Part shown: piece by piece, positions 23,201-32,745 of the stretch
Layout: each line of letters starts with the position of its first letter
Numbering within the stretch: position 1 is the stretch's first letter
Origin: Ustilago trichophora
Taxonomy: Eukaryota > Basidiomycota > Ustilaginomycetes > Ustilaginales > Ustilaginaceae
Length of the DNA: 64,000 nt
Assembly: GCA_900323505.1 (NCBI GenBank)
Contig: OOIN01000043.1
Span: 62,001 to 126,000 of the forward strand
Direction: 5' to 3'
Notes under the pieces: model-generated
Told to the model about the DNA's origin: nothing
The model's input: only the letters and a program-made list of their open reading frames with translations
Database searches by the model: none
Made by a program: the position numbers and the translations under genes

Positions 23201-23495
23201 GGCGTCGACAATGACACCATTCGCGGACTTGGCCGTTGGCGAAGTGACTGTTTCCGTCGATACATCGACAAGTCTGCTACCGATCGCGCCGCCACCACCA
23301 AGGCGGCGCTCTACACCAATGCCACAGCCCCCTTGTCACTCGACACCGTCGCCTGGCGCGATATCTGATTACCTTTCTCTGGGATCGCCTGTCCTTGCTC
23401 TCCAGCCTCAGCTCATGACCGTTACACCATGCGGTACGCCACTCGCACACCATGTGGCCACGGCTGGGAGCTCGCAAGCGACTCTCCCGAGTTAG
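20259..23495 (+). CDS. Reverse transcriptase - RNase H polyprotein of the YR retrotransposon
   Basis: The frame is open from the reinitiation ATG at 20259 (an earlier in-frame ATG lies at 20202) to the TAG at 23493-23495. After a repeat-containing Pro/Ser linker (about 20280-20620) comes the DIRS-type reverse transcriptase. It has VCSPVGVVPKP, the first catalytic aspartate in LWKADLEDAFRH, and YLDD at 21429-21440. RNase H follows, with WTDASKRSIGGHLG, an acidic EALAVLEAL, HVDNENVEYG and ILADALSRR ending near 22270. It copies the element RNA into DNA and removes the RNA strand. From about 22370 the same frame continues only as low-complexity translation over the recombinase gene, so the functional product probably ends there or shifts into the -1 frame. 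Confidence 0.92.
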   Translation: MVSTPSHSGGLLYAAPHRSETLSAPSFLPGRPHNAPHRSELLSAPRPLPGQHSTEPTWSVAPQPTLHRSEILFEPSTLPGQRTTAPPSPGQRTIVPYRSAHNAAPSPRPTLDSLSSGIVDMSPDLASPILLSLIAGQSPPPPRPNTLCEQPIFEAADVPATIGTLQLSHWSNFLDLYPDQAFASQLRGALQHGVKLGYDGPLRHNARLDVTNLPMDSDDVHHLRREIEARLAEGRLRHVTDPASIQLVCSPVGVVPKPHSDKRRTIYHLSHPRKPGPRLPSINDGINTSFVTIHYESLDAIMDFIREHPSASLWKADLEDAFRHVIVAESDARLMGIHFDSQYFQECALAFGGRSSPFLFNLFAEFLHWLASFALQAVSPSSTSHSDVSHYLDDFFGASDTTAAAATPIQVLSLSAAALGFKLSHKKTVWDTTKLEILGIELDSVAQTASITQQRRQRILQLCSRIVKRGRASLLELQQVAGHLQFVTRVAPHGRAFLRRLYDAIRSHYKAPFGRRISKATRAELLWWIDTLQAWDGMSLLQPSPLIIEHVWTDASKRSIGGHLGSMASPSAAFSKELSRRHRQKDIRFLEALAVLEALRIFAPLWSGPRRVVIHVDNENVEYGLRKGSIRDPQTQALFREIFALCLRQHIDLVPIRVSSEANILADALSRRRFAFVQQHYPRAYALLRFNASNTAPSPPPPLSRPQASRRQQPSSSGTDSPPAHAHVPQRCASTSPPSPLHDVATPSRPQRHSSSNGWPPNTWPTRLTAQSSVTSPSSSLGTSTLASPQLFSTPNAWPESFEASSESLVLRSLSPSSPSPFPFCANSSVPCRQSAPHHTTVGCSVPPFASPLLASSAQESSLGKRKTPTICSQSVRSALPATGPSRPSPSRPARRIPSGRGPRSRHQPSCSALAPSLLSMWCAGHARLQHPSSSSRTASPSTGLVSLTPCAGASRPLESTPWPTRATPSAEGPRRGLPPTASTMTPFADLAVGEVTVSVDTSTSLLPIAPPPPRRRSTPMPQPPCHSTPSPGAISDYLSLGSPVLALQPQLMTVTPCGTPLAHHVATAGSSQATLPS
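20280..20620 (+). repeat. Degenerate tandem repeats in the RT linker
   Basis: Three to five imperfect copies of a unit of about 75 nt, encoding variants of HRSExLSAPSxLPGQ. They lie between the gag-like ORF and the reverse transcriptase and probably form a flexible spacer. Confidence 0.7.
22352..22367 (+). promoter_or_regulatory. Candidate -1 ribosomal frameshift site (two slippery heptamers)
   Basis: In the RT-RNase H frame the DNA reads C-CCC-CCG at 22352-22358 and C-CCT-TTG at 22361-22367. Both fit X-XXY-YYZ with correct phase. A one-base backward slip on the second enters the recombinase frame at GTC (22367). The site lies after the RNase H domain and before the conserved start of the recombinase, which has no ATG of its own. 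Confidence 0.6.
22367..23368 (+). CDS. Tyrosine recombinase of the YR retrotransposon (-1 frame)
   Basis: Site-specific recombinase thought to integrate the circular DNA form. The frame opens after a stop at 22256-22258 and runs to the TGA at 23366-23368. Homology-like sequence begins near 22400 (FLLWNGLASSTRARS) and continues through ETLLIEWVAAQH, an N-terminal helical domain. Catalytic residues are visible: R in FLRSGEL, a Lys in ASKTDPF, H-x2-R in GHSFRRGAA (His codon 23159-23161), Trp in GLGRWRSD, and the nucleophile Tyr in FRRYI (23261-23263). There is no ATG near its start, so expression by -1 frameshifting from the RT ORF is the simplest reading. Splicing is the alternative. Confidence 0.9.
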   Translation, partial: VSASGLSSPAAFLLWNGLASSTRARSTTVCFDFASFAASRRCHPFPSSETLLIEWVAAQHLANKTYGTVKRDLAIIKSWHIDLGLSTVVFDSERLARVVRGLKRVVGAPLPVAKLAITLPLLRQLLRALPTVCPSPHNRRMFRAAFCLAFACFLRSGELTWEAQNTDNMLTVGSVCFASDRSFATITIPASKTDPFRQGATLTAPAVLLSTCAVTALDVVCRSRPSSAPLFILEDSKPFDRSCFVDTLRRCLAASGIDPLAYSGHSFRRGAATWAASNGVDNDTIRGLGRWRSDCFRRYIDKSATDRAATTKAALYTNATAPLSLDTVAWRDI

Positions 23496-23565
23496 GCAAT
23501 CAAATTTTTTCTCACTCACTTCGTTCTCCTGACATGTGTACCTGACTGTGCTCTCTTGAGAGTGA
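23456..23565 (+). repeat. Repeat B1
   Basis: 110 bp, identical to B2 (23854-23963) and directly joined to A2. Its end carries the dyad CTCTC-TT-GAGAG followed by TGA. The B1-A2 junction mimics the joint of a circular intermediate and is the likely recombination region. Confidence 0.95.
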
Positions 23566-23735
23566 TGTAGAGCGTATGTGAAACAGACGCTAGCTTCACT
23601 CGGCCGAGAGCACGGGATCGGTGTACACGTGTGTCCTTTGTCTTTTCAGAGTTGTCGCACTCGACACTCTTCCTTCTCTCACCATCATCACTCATTCGCT
23701 GCTCGACGTCGTCGACAGCTCTTTTTTCGTCTCAC
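23566..23735 (+). repeat. Repeat A2
   Basis: 170 bp copy of A1 with two substitutions, starting exactly where B1 ends. It is followed by 118 bp (23736-23853) that match neither the sequence after A1 nor that before B1. Confidence 0.95.
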
Positions 23736-23853
23736 CCGCCTCTCCCGTCCCTGTTCACGCTTTGCATGTTAGTTGCATGATTGTCATGTCTGTTAGGTCT
23801 CACGCGCTTTTCGCCCCGCTTTCACGCGACGCTCGACCATCCGTGCCCCTTAC

Positions 23854-23963
23854 GGCCACGGCTGGGAGCTCGCAAGCGACTCTCCCGAGTTAGGCAATCA
23901 AATTTTTTCTCACTCACTTCGTTCTCCTGACATGTGTACCTGACTGTGCTCTCTTGAGAGTGA
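23854..23963 (+). repeat. Repeat B2 (3' end of YR retrotransposon)
   Basis: 110 bp identical to B1. The match ends at GAGAGTGA, after which the flank begins AAGGAG and becomes A-rich. Confidence 0.95.
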
Positions 23964-23969
23964 AAGGAG
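23964..23969 (+). repeat. Right flanking 6-mer AAGGAG of the YR retrotransposon
   Basis: Same six bases as 17464-17469 directly outside the element ends. Confidence 0.45.
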
Positions 23970-24017
23970 AAACAAAAAAGGAAAAAAAAAATTAAAAAAA
24001 AATTAAAAAAAAAAAAG

Positions 24018-24051
<34 letters not shown>

Positions 24052-27000
24052 AAGAGAGGCATTCGGCTTTTGAAAACAACAACCATTCGCCATTTTACAG
24101 TTTTGGCTGATCAAATTGCTGATGCTTTTCCAAACGGGATGTTCCCTTTTTTTCCTTAAAAAAAAAAAAAAAAAAAAACTTTAGGGGAGTGAGGATCAAT
24201 TTGTTCGAGAAGGGCAGCTTTAGATCGTGAATAGCCCAACTACAGTAACCCCACGCTGAAAGTGGGTCTCTACAGTCTTCTCTTTGGTCGCCTGACCCCC
24301 CATTTGTCACACAGCTGATGGGCAGGCAAGCAAGCAAGCAAAAGGCCCCCGGTGCAGAATGTTTTCTGTTGGAGACGCCAGATGGTTTACAATTCTCCAC
24401 GCCTCCTTTCCAAATAGCAAAAGGTGATGCTGCGGCGTTGCGCCACGCTGCAGTGCTTTGCTAAGAGAGAAGGGTTTTGCATGCATCCGCACCGTAACGA
24501 CTCACATTTACGGACTTCTCGCACACAAGAGTCCCGAAGGTAAACCATTCACATCCGAACGCATGGAGAATGGGAGCAAGTCAAACGTATGTGTGAGCAC
24601 AGAATGCATACCCAAAGATAACCAAGTTACGGAGAGTTGCCATCAGAACAATGTTTGCAAGGGAAAAGAGGAGCATGCGGCGGACCTTGAACGTCGTGGA
24701 TCGGTGTTTTAAAAGTCAGAGAGTTGGGCGCGAACGCCCGACCGCAGCCTCTGGGGAGTAGGTGGACGGCACCACTTCTCCTTGGCTTTGAATCAGGATT
24801 CAAGTTTGCAACTCCTACCCATTGTGATGCACTGTCATCCGCTTCTGATTCTTGGTCTCGATGGAGTTGAATTGCTAGCCGCTGTCAAGAGAGCACAAGC
24901 ACGTAGGGACCTCCCCGTCGGAGAAGAGATATTCTCATCCTAGAAGATTTGGATGGCGCGTCGGCTTACTTACAATGACCTCGCGCCTCGTCACGTTGCT
25001 AGCTTTGACCTCTCCTTCAAGGTCTTCAGCAGCCATCTTTGTACTTGTCGCAGTGACGAGAAGAGGGTCAAAGCAATGTGAACCCAGATGATGAATTGGT
25101 TCAGTGTGCTTTTTCGGAAGAAAGCCGCGATGCATCTGGTGCTGAGGGCATGTCTTTGCCACCGATCTTGCATGCATGTGCATGTGAGCCAAAAAAGCAG
25201 CTTTCCTATCCTGATGTCCACAGGGCCAAGCATTCGGAGAAGCCGAACTCAACGCACACACACACAGACACACTCACACAAACCACCTCAAAGTTTGTGC
25301 TGGCTGCCATCGTTTGCAAGTTTACCGATGACCTGCTCTACAAGCATGCGTCACTCGACACCATCTCTTTCTGCTAGACTGATCACGTTCCCTGCAAAGA
25401 TTTCAATTGTAGTCCGGCTGATCATCATCGAGCAAGAGAAGTTTGTTTTGGTGTGCCGGTCAGCTGAACCGCAGCTGGAGCTGCAACAGTACAGCCATGC
25501 ACGGTCTCAGTTCAAGGAGGCCGAGGTCTGCGGATCCGAGGCTTTCCGTTGAAACGTTTTTCTCTGGTCCAAGCAAACAAACCGTTCTGAACCCCGCAGT
25601 TGGTTCGATTCTGCTCTTGCTCTGACCGGCCCAGCGGAACACATCATCGACGAGAGTCGAAGCCAGGCAAAAGACATTGAAACGCACTCTCCCGCAGACC
25701 TGGGCACGGCCCTGAAGCATTGCAGCACAAGCGGCTAGCGCAAGGGCGGGCCAAAAAAAAAAAAAGGATCGACCGTTCCATGGAATGCAGCCCGTGCTTG
25801 GACCCGATCAGACAGTGGCAGTCAAAGAGGTAGGTAGGTGTTGCTGGGCTTCACGCGTACTGTACATTACATACAATTGCCTTCCTTTCCATCGGAACTG
25901 CGACCACTCTTCACGAGCTCTGGTCTTTGTCGCCGGATTCTGACAAGAAAGTCGGACGCGTGTCATGACCAACCAGGTTGGTAGGTCTTCACCGACAACG
26001 ACGCAATCAGATCCAGATCTCTCGAAGGACGTGATAGGACAGGATGCATATTCAGCATCAGAAGAAGCGAACCGTCTGTTCGTACTGCAAACGCAATGGG
26101 AGCGGAACTGCGAGATGGCTCACGGCGGAATTCAGGCAAAGGACATCATCGAGTGTGTGTCGGTGGTTGAATTTGTGTCGACACAAAAAGCATGGCAGAG
26201 ACGTGCGTGTTGGTTGACTGCAAAATGCGACTCACTCACTCAAAGCACCGCACACACTGACGCCCAAGCTGCGGAGTCGGCTAGCCGAGGTCCCAAAAAC
26301 AGATCACATCGATCTGGCTTGCCTTTTGAACACGCGCACCCTCTTGTCTTGCTAATCTCAGTCACCCTTTTCCATTTTTCTTGAAGTCGCCCCTTTTTGG
26401 AGAAAATTCAAAAATTTGTTTTACAAAAACTGTATTTTATTATTTTTTGTTTGGGTGCTCTCGCCCACGTCCTGTCCACTGCGATTCAAGGTCGAGTGTG
26501 CGCCACTCTGTTTCTTCGTTGTGCATGACCCGGCGAGGATTGAGATCTGGGAATTTGCCTTTTTTGAAAATTGTAGGAAATTATTTTCCCCGTCGTTGGT
26601 TTCACAGCAAAGAATCATGCCTTTACTGAGCACGCACGCCACGATACGGACCGGATGGCCCTCATGGCAGTTGCAACTCTTTTTTTTTTTTCGTAGAGCT
26701 TGATTTTGACTCTGGCTCCAACGCAGATCAGATCTTCCATCATTTTACAGGATTCAAATCACCCTTCAGCCTCTTATCTCCATCGGCTTGGATGACAGCA
26801 TAGACTGAAGGATGAAAAACTGGAAGACATGCTTGTGTTGGAGAAAACAGGGCGCAGCAGCGCGTGACTGTGCTGACTGCACTTGTAGGAAAGAGAGGTC
26901 CGAATGAAACAACGCAGCGGCTTTGCAATGCACGGTGATTGACCGACCGTCTGCTCCTTTTTTTTTTTTTTTTTGTCTTCAAAAAAATGACGCTTATGAT

Positions 27001-27561
27001 GCAAAATTGACGACTGCTGCCATGCGTGATGCGTCAACGGGAGCTCATTTTTGCCGTTTGCCCGTTTGATTTGGCTTGCGTGCAATTTCGCCCCTTGCCC
27101 TGGAGTGAAATTGCCAATTTTTCGCAAGCTGCAGGCTTCTGCTCGTGAGTGCTTCTTCTGCCGCTTTGATGTTGCCCTTTGCATCTACTTGGCTGCCCCG
27201 CTCAAGAACAATCAAGCTGAGCAGAGCAGAGCGCTCACACACACACACATGCAAGCATCCGGCTAGTGAGCAAGATGCACTTCCACAGCTGCAAAGCACA
27301 GCAGAGCACATCATTAACCACGCTGCGTTCTGCCGGTGTGAACGAGAATAGCTGCGTACTGTAGTGAGAAACGACTATCCTCCCTCTTTCTTTTTTCTTT
27401 TCTTTTTTTTTGTTTTTTTTTTTGGCTGCCAGACAGCTGCTGCGATCTGCCTCGCCTACGACCTGTCATCTTGTTTTGCCTTCTTAGCATGCTGGGCTCT
27501 TGTCTGTCTCTCTGTCCGCCCGCCCGCCTGTCTATCTGTACTCCGACAGATCACGGCCTTT

Positions 27562-27593
<32 letters not shown>

Positions 27594-28297
27594 CTCAGAG
27601 GCAATGCTGCGTTAGCCCATTTCTAGATCTCATTGCTGCCTCAAGTCCGTTTGGCCTTCAACGTCACCGTTCAACCGGCTTCTCACATACAAACTCAATT
27701 CTCAGCCGGACAGAGACTGTTCATCTTGCCTGTCTGTCTGGCTGATCCACTACGCCTCGCTCTAGCCTTTGCCTTGCCTCGCCTCGCCTCGCCTCTCGCC
27801 ACGCTCCCCCTGATCCTCCGCCTGGCCCCGGACACAATTTTGCTACATCTAGATCAAATATCCTTCCCGTCTTCGTCTCCGGAACCCACTTAATCACCTT
27901 CTCTTCCTCCCACTTCATTGCCATTGCCTTCTCATCGGACGTCTCGTCTCTTTGACCATCACAAACCAACCTCGCCATCAGGACCCCTCCCCAGCATCAT
28001 AACGAAGAAAACGCTACGTCCTCCGCCTCTTTCATCAGCATCACGAGTCCGCAGCTTCCTTATCTTCACGAACCTTCCATCGCATCGTTCGCTTGCCTGC
28101 CAAATTCAATCTTGGCAATCTTCACGGATATCATCGTTGCCGGCATCGCGACAGACATCTGTTCCAAGACAAGAGGATCCGACCCAACTGACACCAAGCG
28201 AACCGGAAAAGCATCGCCGAACTGCCATCAGCGCCACGCACATCGATAGCGATCATCACATTTCGAGCCACCCGCGCCCGAGTCCGCAGTCTTCATA
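23970..28297. other. Gene-poor region upstream of the Zn2Cys6 gene
   Basis: About 4.3 kb. It begins with A-rich tracts (about 23984-24050, and A21 at 24158-24178). Small ORFs occur, the longest with an ATG being 25965-26384 (139 codons), but none has a recognisable feature. Pyrimidine tracts at 27380-27424 and a (CA)n run at 27571-27592 precede CT-rich DNA up to the ATG at 28298, which looks like a long promoter and leader. Confidence 0.6.
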
Positions 28298-30279
28298 ATG
28301 AGCGCAAAGTGAGTATTGAGCGACCACAGCACGGCTTCCAATTCCGCTTCTGCACAGCGCAGACAGCGGTCCAGTATGGCGACGTCATTTCGAGATCCGC
28401 GTCACAAATGAGCCTCTTGTGCGCTAGATCCGCGTATCTGCGGTTAAGCACCCACATCTTCATCTCGGACCTGCTTGACTGACTTTCTTCCTTGCTTCTA
28501 TCTGGCTTCTCTTGTGGTGTGCAGCGCATACATGGAGCAGACAAACTACCCTGCGCACTACGGTGCTATGCCGGATCGATCGGCTGCGCCACCAGTGTTT
28601 GCAGCAGACTCTCATGAGCCGCGTGCGCCGCGTCCTTTCGAGCCAACACACAACGCCGCTTCCAATGATCCATATGGCACTGCAGCAGCCGTGCCCGCTC
28701 ATCCACAACCAGGCGCCATGGCAGAGGGCCACTCGCCCATGTCCAGTGAGTATCCTCTGTGATTCAGTAGCTTCGGTCACGCTCCTCGAAAGGGTGCTCA
28801 CTGCACTGGTTCGGTAGATCCGAGAACAGAGAATCTATTTAAGGTCACAAGATCCGATCCAAGTGCTGACCTTTCCCAACTATCTTGTCCTTTCCGTTCA
28901 CAGGTTATCGAGGAAGCTTCTCGCACACCTCGTCCATGGGCATGCCGCACCACCGCCAAGATTCAATCTCGTCCATCTCGTCACCTCACGATGTGACCGG
29001 CGGTTGGGCGCCTTCGTCTCCTGGCTTGACCGCAAGCCGACACGCTTCCATTTACTCGTTGAACGGTCAATTTGACCAGGTCGGTCTGGGCAGCAGCATC
29101 GACAGCGGTTCAACGGGTGGTCACTTTTATGACCAGTCGCCTCCTCTGCACGCTCAGGTCCGATATGCTCAGGGCCAGGCAGCAGATGCACGTCGCTTCT
29201 CGCTCGATGAGCGTGCAATTCGCACACAGCCTCAATTGGGCAAGTCTGGCCTCGTCTCTGCCGATTATCAGGTTCCCGGCTCCTCGGGCCGCCACTGGCC
29301 TTGGGGCACTAGCTCCTCTTCTGGTATCCACGGACGCCATGCCTCGGTCTCGGCAGCCCCACCGCAAGGCTACGACCACAGCCGTATGGCCTACGGTACC
29401 AACTCGGGCATGCAGCCTGCGTATGGCTACGATGCCAACGCCATGTCTGCCATGTCACCCACACGATATCGATCGATGAGCAGCTCGGCTGCCAGCGGTC
29501 GAGCCTATGGCAACCCTTATGGCGCTCCCGGTACTGCTGCACACGCCGTCGCCGCCATGGGTTACGGCATGGCACCGCACCTCGGCCCTGGAATGATGCT
29601 CGAGGGCGACATTCCAGGCGGACCTGGTCCCGCTCGCAGGGCCAAGTTCAAGCGTAGCCGAACCGGATGTCTCGTCTGCCGAAAGAGGAAGGTCAAGTGT
29701 AGCCAGGATGGTACGCCATGCAAGCAGTGCCGAATCGGCAAGCGTGACTGCCACTACGACGAGAACCCTCAAAAGAAGAAGTCTAACAAGAAGGAGCGAT
29801 CCGCTGGCTCCATCGATGGAGGCAGCAGCGAGAAGGGCTCCAACGGTACTGCCCCTGCAATGGCGCATATCAGCCCCGACCAGCAGGCCAATGGTCACAT
29901 GGGCTCTACCGACCCATACTATGCTACTATGGGCACGCTAGACCACCGCACCGACTCCAACGGCAGCAGTGGCGGCGTCACCTTCTCGATGCCCTTCTCA
30001 TCCCAGACTGCGCCTGTAACCGCGCACTCGTCGACGACCGATAGCACATGGTCCAACCCGTCGCCTTTCGCCCCTGGTCCTCACGGTGAGACCCACCCAG
30101 AAACACACCAGGTCGCAACGCACTCGGATGGCTACGGTTGGCCGAGCAAGCAGGAGCACGACCCCACACAGGCTGCTCCTTACACCGACCCTTCTGTCGA
30201 CCGCAACACGAGCTACTGGAGCCAACATCCCGTTGCCTACCCTCCTCGCGCTAACAAGCTTGAGGTGTCTGAATCTTAA
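28298..30279 (+). CDS. Zn(II)2Cys6 transcription regulator
   Basis: Three exons fit: 28298-28308 (11 nt only), 28525-28745 and 28904-30279, joined to 535 residues with GT-AG introns. The binuclear zinc cluster lies at residues 333-360: C-x2-C-x6-C-x6-C-x2-C-x6-C, preceded by the basic RAKFKRSRTG and followed by Lys-rich NPQKKKSNKKE. The rest is disordered, rich in S, G, Y and H (for example GYDHSRMAYG, PTRYRSMSSS), with no fungal-specific middle-homology domain. The zinc cluster is in the middle rather than at the N-terminus, which is less common. It binds DNA in the nucleus; target genes are unknown. The long CT-rich upstream region suggests complex regulation. Confidence 0.88.
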
Positions 30280-31136
30280 CTTTCTCGGCTTGCATTTGCA
30301 TGGAACGAACCCCCCGTAGACTCAACGGAATCCGCTCGCTCTCATCCTCTTCGTACTGTACCCATACTACTATTCCTTCCCTTCGTCCGAGCCGCCCCGC
30401 ACAATGACGGAGCACATCTAATCATCAATTTCGACTTACGTCTCTAGTATACCTCCTACCAACCTCTAATCAAGCCATTTTGTCAGCATAGGCCATTATC
30501 CGACCGACATTCTCCCTCGTACAGCGTCGGAATTGCGCCCGCCCTCGTCTTGTTCCCGGATTTCCCCTTATCATGTACTGCCCGTTCTACGTTCGCGTAC
30601 TGTGTAAATCTTGTACAACGCTCTTCTAATATCTTTCATTCCGTTCAGCCTACCTCTCCACCAACCCCCACTGCGTGGGATGCGGTCAGCCGGTTCGCTG
30701 CGGAGTATACCTCGAATTCAGTTCATTTTCTTCGTTGACCATTTCGTCCTCAAATTGGTTCTTGTTGTGTTGTGTTGCTGCACGTGGCTAATGTGATGCC
30801 CGGATTCCGACGAAAGGAAACCTGTTTAGCGAGCTTGTGTGGGGTGGCAAGCTCGGGATGCATCTCGCTTGAAGTCAAGGTGATTTTGTTCGGATGTGTT
30901 GTTTCTTTGTCTTGAAATCGACGTTCGGCAGCTTGTTAAGCGACTTGATGCGGTCAAAGGTTCAGCCGGGTCCGAGCTCGAATCTTGATCGTGCAGAGCG
31001 TAAGCGAAGCTCTCACCTTCCGCGACCGAACGAACAACCGCACTTAGCATCACTGTCACACGCACATTTTCAAGAACCATATTTGCAAGCAGGGGTATAC
31101 CATTTCAAAACCCATCCAAATTCGTTCTTCTTTGAT
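30280..31136. other. Convergent intergenic region
   Basis: 857 bp between the stop of the zinc-cluster gene and the stop of the coiled-coil gene. TACTGTA at 30353-30359. CT-rich 3' UTR-like sequence; no gene seen. Confidence 0.6.
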
Positions 31137-32359
31137 CTAAGTCGAGCTCCTAGTAGCCTTATGAAACGCAATCAGCCTCCAGCGCCTGGCGTCCTTTGGA
31201 TGGGCAGAGATAATATTTCCCCTCAAAAAGAGCTCGATCATGGCATCATCCACTTCACCACCTGTCCTTCTCTGCGCCAATCTAGCGGCGCTCACCCAGG
31301 GATCCAATGGTTTATCCCAGGCCTGATTCATAAACTCATCCAGATAGTGGCGGAGAGTCACCACTTTGCGATTGTCATTGCCGAATAAGGACTGACCCAT
31401 GTCGATGAGCTGCGTGAGGAGCGACTTGAAACGGTCCTCTTCCGTTTTGAATTTTCGCCTTAGCTCCCTGCTCACATGCGCCCAGAAATTGATGATCGGA
31501 GAGTGAGTACGAGCGTGCAACAGGATGGAACGTGCCAAGTAAAGGATGCGGGAAGCGGACGTACCTTATCGCAGAATCACTAGTCATATCAAGCTCCTTC
31601 TTGGCCCGAAGCTTGGCCATTCGTTTCGTCAATCCCACAGTGACAATGTCCAAATCGGACTGCAGTTGGATTTCTCTAGCGAGAGCATCACGTTCAGAGG
31701 CTAGTTCTGCCTTGAGCATCTCGAGTGCAGATGCATACTGCTGGGTGAGGTCGTGCAGCTCGGCGCGAGTGCGAACGTCGAGTACTGTTGCAGAGTCGAG
31801 GGGTGGTACTTGGCTTTTCTCTGCAGCGCAGGATAAGGTGGAGGATGTGAAGAAAAACAAGGTCGTGAGTATGGAAAGAGGAAAGGGATGTGCTTGTATG
31901 CGGTGGATAAATGTGAAAAGCATGTGTTGCTTACCCTTCTCGAGAGCACGGATCGCAAATTCGAGCTGCTGCCATTCGATCTCTAGCCGTTGTTGCTCGT
32001 CATTTCGTCGCTCTTTCGTCTTGCTGCTATTAGCCAATGTTTCCATTCTCTGTATTGGCATATCCGGACAAGTATGTGTTAGCGTAACTCTTTCCCTTTC
32101 TACCTCCTCTGCCTGAAAAGTGTTCGCAACTCACCTTATCAACCTCCCTCGCAAGAACATCGTTTTTCATCTTCTCGTCCTCGTACACGGCCAAAAGCTC
32201 TTCTGCCTCGCCCTCTGCCTCCAGCGTTACCCTGCTCGATGACGATCTTGACGCCGAAGCTGCATTCAGTGGAGAGCGCGTTTTGGCACGCGACGCGGCT
32301 TCCTCGAGCACGGCCTCGCGCAGCAGCTCCGCCATGTCATAGTATGCCGTCCCCTCCAT
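31137..32359 (-). CDS. Coiled-coil protein, possibly CENP-K-like kinetochore subunit
   Basis: Four exons (32359-32135, 32049-31935, 31820-31565, 31467-31137) join in frame to 308 residues. A short helical N-terminus YYDMAELLREAVLEEA leads to long heptad-rich segments (RRNDEQQRLEIEWQQLEFAIRALEK in part, then RAELHDLTQQYASALEMLKAEL). A conserved-looking C-terminus follows, with VVTLRHYLDEFM and then IELFLRGNIISAHPKDARRWRL. That ending resembles, from memory, the C-terminal region of CENP-K/Sim4 in the inner kinetochore. This is a weak assignment and a generic coiled-coil protein is the alternative. It is divergent from IRC3 with 386 bp between starts. Confidence 0.7.
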
Positions 32360-32745
32360 CTTGAATCGAGACCTTCTCCTTTCGTCGCTGTTGAATCTGA
32401 GATTATCCGTGGGGATTCGCTACGTGCTATGAGTCGTGGTGGAAGAAAGAGATGTCACGACTGAAAGGGAGTTGCAGTGATGGTGTTGAGGAAGGACAAA
32501 AGTGACAGCTGCAGGCGGGTGTTGTTCTTTTTTGCGCCATCAACGCGACAGCGTGTCTGAGTGCCGAGTCCCGCAATTTTGACTCTTAAAGTGGAGGATG
32601 TAAAGTGGGGGGAAAAAAAAGTGGGGTTGCACAGCGCTCTCTTTCACTTTTCTTCCAGATCGCGCAGTTGGAGGCATGGTTTTGCATTGACATCCATCCA
32701 TATACGACTTTCAAGCGATACTGCGACAATCTCAAAGGTGGTAGA
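32360..32745. other. Shared divergent promoter (coiled-coil gene / IRC3)
   Basis: 386 bp between two ATGs on opposite strands. No clear TATA element. The IRC3 frame is open upstream to 32605 but without an ATG. Confidence 0.6.

Larger units (their letters stand above)
17470..23963 (+). mobile_element. Complete tyrosine-recombinase retrotransposon with split direct repeats (Ngaro/PAT-like, DIRS order)
   Basis: A 6494-bp element ordered A1 (17470-17639), leader, gag-like ORF, RT-RNase H ORF, tyrosine recombinase, B1 (23456-23565), A2 (23566-23735), 118 bp, B2 (23854-23963). A1 and A2 differ at 2 of 170 positions; B1 and B2 are identical over 110 bp; B1 directly abuts A2. Such split direct repeats together with a tyrosine recombinase instead of a DDE integrase are established hallmarks of Ngaro and PAT-like elements. 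These replicate through a circular intermediate and integrate by recombination. All ORFs and catalytic residues I can check are intact, so the copy looks young and possibly active. Placement within the order (Ngaro versus PAT-like) is not settled by eye. Confidence 0.92.

Noticed and set aside
22370..23495. Last 370 or so codons of the RT frame as a functional domain
   Set aside because: Low-complexity Ser/Pro-rich translation that overlaps the well-conserved recombinase in another frame. Openness follows from composition.
17470..23963. LTR retrotransposon (Gypsy/Copia) reading of the direct repeats
   Set aside because: The repeats are split (A1 ... B1A2 ... B2), there is no DDE integrase or aspartic protease motif, and a tyrosine recombinase with H-x2-R and Tyr is present.
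25965..26384. 139-codon ORF with ATG
   Set aside because: No signal peptide, domain or splice context, and it lies in the presumed upstream region of the zinc-cluster gene. Could be a lineage-specific gene, but nothing supports it beyond length.
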